DNA of 64,000 nucleotides, taken from the NCBI GenBank assembly GCA_903813345.2, contig CAIIXF020000006.1, positions 33,889,524 to 33,953,523 on the forward strand, read 5' to 3'. This document shows, one piece after another, positions 59,142-64,000 of the stretch. The DNA is from Owenia fusiformis. Lineage: Eukaryota > Annelida > Polychaeta > Sabellida > Oweniidae. How positions within the stretch are numbered: position 1 is the stretch's first letter; every line of letters starts with the position of its first letter. Both the position numbers and the translations under genes were made by a program. The notes under the pieces were generated by a model that was not told the origin of the DNA, did not search any database, and saw only the letters and a list, made by a program, of their open reading frames with translations.

Positions 59142-61691
59142 TCATTCTACAACTGGTGCCCAGGCATGGGGAGCATTGCGGCCCAACTGAAACAAAAATA
59201 AAACATTTGCCATAAACAAATGAACTTTCCATAAAACAATGCATTTGGGATGGAGCAAAAAAAGCTGAAGGTTATAACAATATGTATACTTGGTGGTGAC
59301 ATAAAACATAACTTTGAAATATTGAATGTGTAGTAAGACCTGCATATCCGAACACTTCTCTAATCTGAACATTTCTCAAATGAATGCTCTTCTAATATGA
59401 CATACATGAATACCATTTTTTTTATCTGAACTGCACTTTCCTGTTATTTGACAACCTGTCAATCTGAACACTTTTGGCTGGATCTAGTGGCCAGTTCTAG
59501 TATCATTGAAATTATGCAGGTTTTACAGTGGTGGTGCAATGATGATCAAATAACGAATTGATGTTTATTTCTATTGTTTACTTTAGAAAGTGACCTTTAT
59601 ATACCTGAATATCTGTGAGTTCCTTCCAGCAGCGATTCCAAATTGGATCTTTCTGTTCCATAGTTGGTATATGGTAGTCCTCTCCCATGTATTGTATTCT
59701 CTCCACTGGGCTAACTACACATGCTGTACCAGCTCCAAATATCTCCTTTACCTAAAATAAAAGAACAGATGTGTATAGACACAAAATGCAGTGAACATAT
59801 ACAAAATACAAATTCTGTAAGTCGACAAAAATGTTATATATAGATATAAAGCCCAATGATATACCATCGTTTAGGAAGATACAAGGTCATGCAAAGCTGT
59901 AAATGGATATATGACAGATACACTGTAATGTACAAAATGTAGAGGAAATGACAGCTCAAACAACAAAAACTAAATATAAACAAAATACAATTTTTTAACT
60001 GTAAACAGACACTAATGAACTTAAATGTGCAATCTATTTTTCCAAGTACTCACCCTATTTTCTTTAAGCGCTTGTAGAACTTCTTTCATACCAAAGGTTC
60101 TTTCCACTACATTAAAACCTCCCTGAAACAGTAGAAGAGAATATAATGACAGGCGAAACAAGGCAGTGATATGCAAAATGTCACCACCTGCCATTTGTTA
60201 CAAACACCGAATGCAGACTGTTGAATGCCCAACACCAACCACTGTCCACAAAAAAGAGACTATAACACAATATCACCACTTGTGATGGTGACATAAAAAT
60301 CTCACATCAAAATATTGATACAAAGTTCTGATGATTGGCTAAAAATGCACCTTGATCTGTCAAGGTATTTTGTCAACAAATCACTTAACTGCAGGAAAGG
60401 AATTATATCATTATTAAATCTCCAGATGACTATGACTAGGGATAAGCAGCTGAAAACATACCCACTGCTTTGTCATTTCTATGAGACTTTTTCTCGTCAC
60501 TCCCGGTAGGATGATCCCATCAAGAGGTGGCGTAACAAGCTCACGTTCTGGAAATATACATACAGGCCTACAGGGTGTCCCAATATTTGATGTTGACTTA
60601 AAGAAGAGGGACCTGGTGTACAAATAGGAGGGAGATCAATGGAATAGTCAAAAATAAAAGAATTTTCACAAAAAGCTAAAGTATGGACAAAACCCGATAT
60701 TTGAATGGGAGTTGCTAGCAAGTTGGAAATCCCTGTTTAAGAGAATTTGACTTTCACCACAAACTTTTGTCAAAGTTTTAGTCTTTAGCATTCACTTCAC
60801 ACTCCAAAAACACAAATAATAGCTTAATTTCAAACAATTGTTGAAATTGTAGTCATCTGTGATAGTAAGAGGGTGGAGTGATAAGCTGCACGTGATTCAG
60901 GGTATACTCATACAGTAAAACATATTAAGGGGAACACCTTTGAAAGTGGAACACCTCCATAAGTATAACACTTTTAAAACTACCACTACCAATTAACTTA
61001 ATTTAAAATTAACCTCTGTAAGTGGAACAACTCTCAAGTGGAACAACTCTCAAGTAGAACAACTCTCAAGTAGAACAACTCTCAAGTGGAACCTTATTTT
61101 GATATCAAAGGTGTTCAATTTACACAGGTTAAACTGTACCTCCATTTGCATTGATCCAGTGCATGAATAAATTCATGGTCCCCACTTCAGTGAGTTGGTG
61201 GTCTTCCCCATACAACCACAGCACCTGCTGGCATCCTCTTCTAACAGCCTCGGCTTGGATAGCTATAGTTGGCCCATAATTTCTGAAACAAATAGAATAT
61301 TTTTGATTTGATTTCATAACATGGATTTTGTAGTAAAAGATTGAAGCATTGACCACTATTTTATATGAGTAAAAACTAACCATAGAAATTTAGAATATTT
61401 TTCAACTTACGAGCCCATTTTGGCGAAACCACATCCTCCAGGCCAGGCACGGACATATTCTGGATCAGCCATTAATGAGACTGGTTGGAAACCATGGGCG
61501 TAATAAGGACCAACTGGACCAATCAGAACAAAGAGTAATGCCTCTGTTGTCTTAGAAACCCCTAAGGACGGCTCAGTCCCGATTAATGTTGGACGCATAT
61601 AGAGGGATGTATCTGGAGCATGTGGTATCCAGTCTTTGTCCATGTCAACTAATTTTGCAATACATTTTGTAAGCTCTCCACCGTCAAATGT
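59142..61691 (-). CDS. BCAT: Branched-chain amino acid aminotransferase, 3' six exons (256 aa of C-terminus)
   Basis: PLP fold-type IV enzyme that transaminates Leu, Ile and Val with 2-oxoglutarate. Coding exons: 61411-61691, 61140-61282, 60462-60547, 60054-60122, 59605-59751 and 59142-59186 (TGA). All are GT-AG, phases agree, 771 nt. Seen in order: [51 protein letters not shown] (with the PLP-binding lysine), [32 protein letters not shown] and [15 protein letters not shown], ending in [17 protein letters not shown]. The match to animal BCAT is close. The mammalian CxxC redox pair is CVVS here. The first half of the protein, including any mitochondrial targeting peptide, lies beyond 61691 and I found none of it before 64000, so cytosolic versus mitochondrial form is open. 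A MITE abuts the donor of exon 61140-61282. Confidence 0.95.
59326..59527. mobile_element. MITE in last BCAT intron
   Basis: TGTAGTAAGACCTGCATA and, as complement, CTGTAAAACCTGCATAA form inverted ends. The interior has repeated TCTGAACA/TCCGAACAC words. Boundaries approximate. Confidence 0.5.
60165..60299 (+). repeat. Dispersed repeat (AAGGCATTAACA family), copy 3, with terminal hairpin
   Basis: AAGGCAGTGATATGCAAAAT, ACCACCTGCCATTTGTTACA, a CCAACACCAACCAC section, GAGACTATAACA, then CACCA-CTTGTGA-TGGTG-ACATAAAAA at 60273-60299. Lies in a BCAT intron. Confidence 0.6.
60913..61136. mobile_element. MITE abutting a BCAT splice donor
   Basis: The ends CAGTAAAACATATTAAGGGG and CAGTTTAACCTGTGTAAATT (as complement) are inverted, flanked by TA (60911-60912, 61137-61138). 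The minus-strand BCAT donor GTACAG starts at 61139, so the T and A at intron positions 2-3 are the target site and positions 4-6 (CAG) are the element end. A partial relative starts near 61770. Confidence 0.65.
61022..61092. repeat. 16-bp tandem repeat inside the MITE
   Basis: About 4.5 copies of GTGGAACAACTCTCAA with one substitution (GTAGAACA). Confidence 0.85.
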
Positions 61692-61845
61692 CTGAAGAAA
61701 AAATTTTGACATCAATTAAATCAAAATTGAAGTTTTCCTTATGTCCACGTTAAAATACAACAAAACAATACAGTAAAACCTGTGTAAGTGGAACACCCTT
61801 TGTTCCAGCTGAAGGTGTTAAACTTCAAGATGTGTTCTACTTACA

Positions 61846-62460
61846 GATGTTTAATTAACAATGGATGATCATAGGATGGTAGATAGAACAATACAATAGT
61901 TTTGGCTATCAATCTGCTCCCCACTGCTTAATAATCAATTAATTATCAATTAATTCAATCTAAAGAACTTATTGGTTTCTCTATCTGACCTTTAAACTTT
62001 CAAACTCAGGCACAATTGCTCACAATTTGAGGTGGTCCCCCAAGGTCAACAATATCGGGTTAATTTATATTTTTAAGAAATGTATTATTAGCAGTAAGAT
62101 TAGCAGTACCCGTCTCTAACCAGAAATGCAAATATCAGTTTAGTACTTTTGATTTATGGTTCAGGCCACACCTAAGTGATATCATATTCTCCCACATACT
62201 CAGGAAGTATTATAATGTGCAATGATATTACCACAATGAAACCATGTTTAGGGATCAAAACTTCAATATTGCCTCATCTTATCATAATAACATATTAGGT
62301 TACCACATCCCTCCTTTCTAACCAAAAATGTGCATTTAATTACAATTTGCAAAATTATCAATTACTTCCCTTTAAAAAAGTTAAAAACATTATCGGCGTT
62401 ATAGTCCAAAAGTTATTATTATATCCTTAATGAGACACTAACACACAGTGACCCTATCTC
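61846..62460. other. BCAT intron or upstream sequence, no exon seen
   Basis: AT-rich; searched on the minus strand for the expected preceding BCAT exons (FGT..SDHM, LHYS..LFEGMKAY) without success. Confidence 0.4.
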
Positions 62461-62689
62461 TAAAATTAAGTCAGAAATGTGGCATTTCCAAGGAAACGTT
62501 ATGATGGCACTCAGAAAATTCATCAGTATGTTTTGAATTTGTAGAAATCTAGAAATCTTCACCCTTTGATACTTCATGATGTAATTACATTTGCACCATT
62601 ACATTTTAATGAAAATTTGAATGTTTTCAGACTCAAAGTGGTTATTTTGAAATGAGTAAATGAAAGAATAAGGACTAATGAAGCAAATT

Positions 62690-63052
62690 GAAAAATACAT
62701 TTTTGACCCTGAGAAGGTCATTGAAGGTAAAATCTCAAACCTAAAGTCAGATTTGAACTTCTGAGAACTTGCAGATGATTTTGAAAGTTGAAAAAAGACC
62801 CTTTTGACCTTTTTAAACCTTTTTTGACCTTGAGAATGTCAGAAATCTTAAGCATAAAGTCAGATTTGAACTTCTGAAAACTTGTAGATGATTTTGAATA
62901 AAAAAATTGTCAGTCTAAATAGTATTTGTTAAGTTATTGGAAGTTGTAAGAATTTGTTACAGACACTAACGACCGATTGCCAACCACCAACCGCCATCAA
63001 AAAAAGGAGATCATAACAATATGTCACCACTTTTTGGTGGTAACATAAAAAG
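62690..63052 (+). mobile_element. Pearl/HINE-like element with 118-bp units and terminal hairpin
   Basis: Two direct units of ~118 bp share AAAGTCAGATTTGAACTTCT and GATGATTTTGAA. The AAGGCATTAACA-family 3' part follows (TTGTTACAGACAC, CCAACCACCAACCGCCATC, GATCATAACAATAT) and ends ACCAC-TTTTTG-GTGGT-AACATAAAAA (63023-63051). It links the dispersed repeat family to the tandem-unit-plus-hairpin architecture. Confidence 0.5.
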
Positions 63053-63059
63053 CTACATG

Positions 63060-63900
63060 TACAAAGCCATATGGATCATCAGTAAATCTCTGCTTTATCA
63101 TTTATTATAAACTAATACTTGAATTATAGGCGTTGTAATATTTAACAATCTAACTAACAATTCTATTATAAATCATACAAAAAATTAATAAAATAATTAT
63201 CTTGCATAAGTATGTGTAATTCTATATCAATAAGTAAATTGCAAAGAGTTTAAATCAATTGAGTTTATGAAAGGTAATTGGTAGGACTAGACAACTACTA
63301 TTTTAATTTTCAAGAGGTTTTTAATCACTATCATCATTATTTATCAATTTTATTTGTTTAAAATCTTGAATGTGTTATATGTGTGTTTCACTTTTGTCTA
63401 TGGCCTTACTCCAAAAAGCTCCACGTTGATCCAATTTCACGAGACAGGGTAAGTAATAATTAATCTCCAAAATATTTTTCAATTTTTGAAATTGTGTTAA
63501 GCCATGTCTTATTTCAGAAAATAATAGTATTTTGTAAGTGATTATTATTTAACTTTATAATTGTACATGACTTTTATATATTACATTTAGAAATATTTGC
63601 AATGTAAGTAAATCAAAAAAGATGGAATAGAATATGTCACTGCAAAAAAATATTTTGAAAAGACATGAGATGACAGGAATAAATCTCTTTTATAAACTTG
63701 AACAAAATACACTTATTGTTGGGATTTAAATGTTATTGTGTAATACTGCTCTAAAATGGGTTAGAAACAAAGAAATCAAATCTCTTTAGCCAATTTATGC
63801 CATAAGGCATCTAAGTTCAATTTGTTCATGGCAGTAAGTATAATGCCTATTAAAAAGTTGAGACATAAAACGAATTTATTATTAGATCAATCACTATTTG
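63060..63900. other. AT-rich sequence at right end, no gene seen
   Basis: No BCAT exon or other coding region recognised. Confidence 0.4.
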
Positions 63901-63911
63901 TTCCTTGTTTG

Positions 63912-64000
63912 ATATTGTGACAGCTATACTCTCATGACTTCTTATTGTGAGGGCTATATACTCTCATGACATCTTATTGTGAGGGCTATATACTCATATG
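63912..64000. repeat. ~36-bp tandem repeat running to the window edge
   Basis: About 2.5 units containing GGCTATATACTCTCATGACA and TCTTATTGTGAG; continues beyond the window. Confidence 0.7.

Noticed and set aside
61692-64000. Upstream BCAT exons
   Set aside because: Searched on the minus strand for the conserved N-terminal half; none found, so the remaining exons must lie outside the window.

Overview
The window is AT-rich eukaryotic DNA with split genes, GT-AG introns, long repeat-filled introns and many DNA-transposon remnants. It looks like a metazoan, most likely a protostome and probably a lophotrochozoan (mollusc, brachiopod, annelid or nemertean grade). The main reason is an ortholog of the ecdysone-induced nuclear receptor E78 (NR1E), a protostome-type receptor. 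Oyster-pearl-like repeat elements fit the same placement. The species cannot be named from sequence alone.

Layout. (1) 1-13.5 kb, minus strand: two tandem CYP3-clan cytochrome P450 genes. The left one is cut by the window edge and only exons 1-2 are present. The second is complete: 14 coding exons assemble in phase to 499 residues. (2) 13.5-21.2 kb: gene-free, with a palindromic mariner derivative, small MITEs and a 22-bp minisatellite. (3) 21.3-32.3 kb, minus strand: a complete 794-residue nuclear receptor with a long Ser/Gln-rich N-terminus, an unusual CEACKG P-box and an intact AF-2 helix. Its 6-kb third intron holds arrays of pearl/HINE-like repeats with MITEs nested inside them. (4) 32.3-43.5 kb: about 11 kb between divergently transcribed receptor genes, containing a near-perfect foldback element, another 145-bp tandem-repeat element and several MITEs. 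(5) 43.6-47.7 kb, plus strand: complete E78 ortholog, 8 coding exons, 427 residues. (6) 47.8-59.1 kb: gene-free, with 40-bp and 30-bp minisatellites, a foldback element, and a MITE interrupted by a 5'-truncated L1/Tx1-like LINE. (7) 59.1-61.7 kb, minus strand: the last six coding exons of a branched-chain amino acid aminotransferase; its 5' exons lie beyond the window.

The P450s (xenobiotic or lipid oxidation) and the two ligand-type nuclear receptors could belong to one regulatory circuit, but nothing in the sequence proves this. All exon boundaries were read by eye from splice sites, phase continuity and protein-family similarity. No database search was run.
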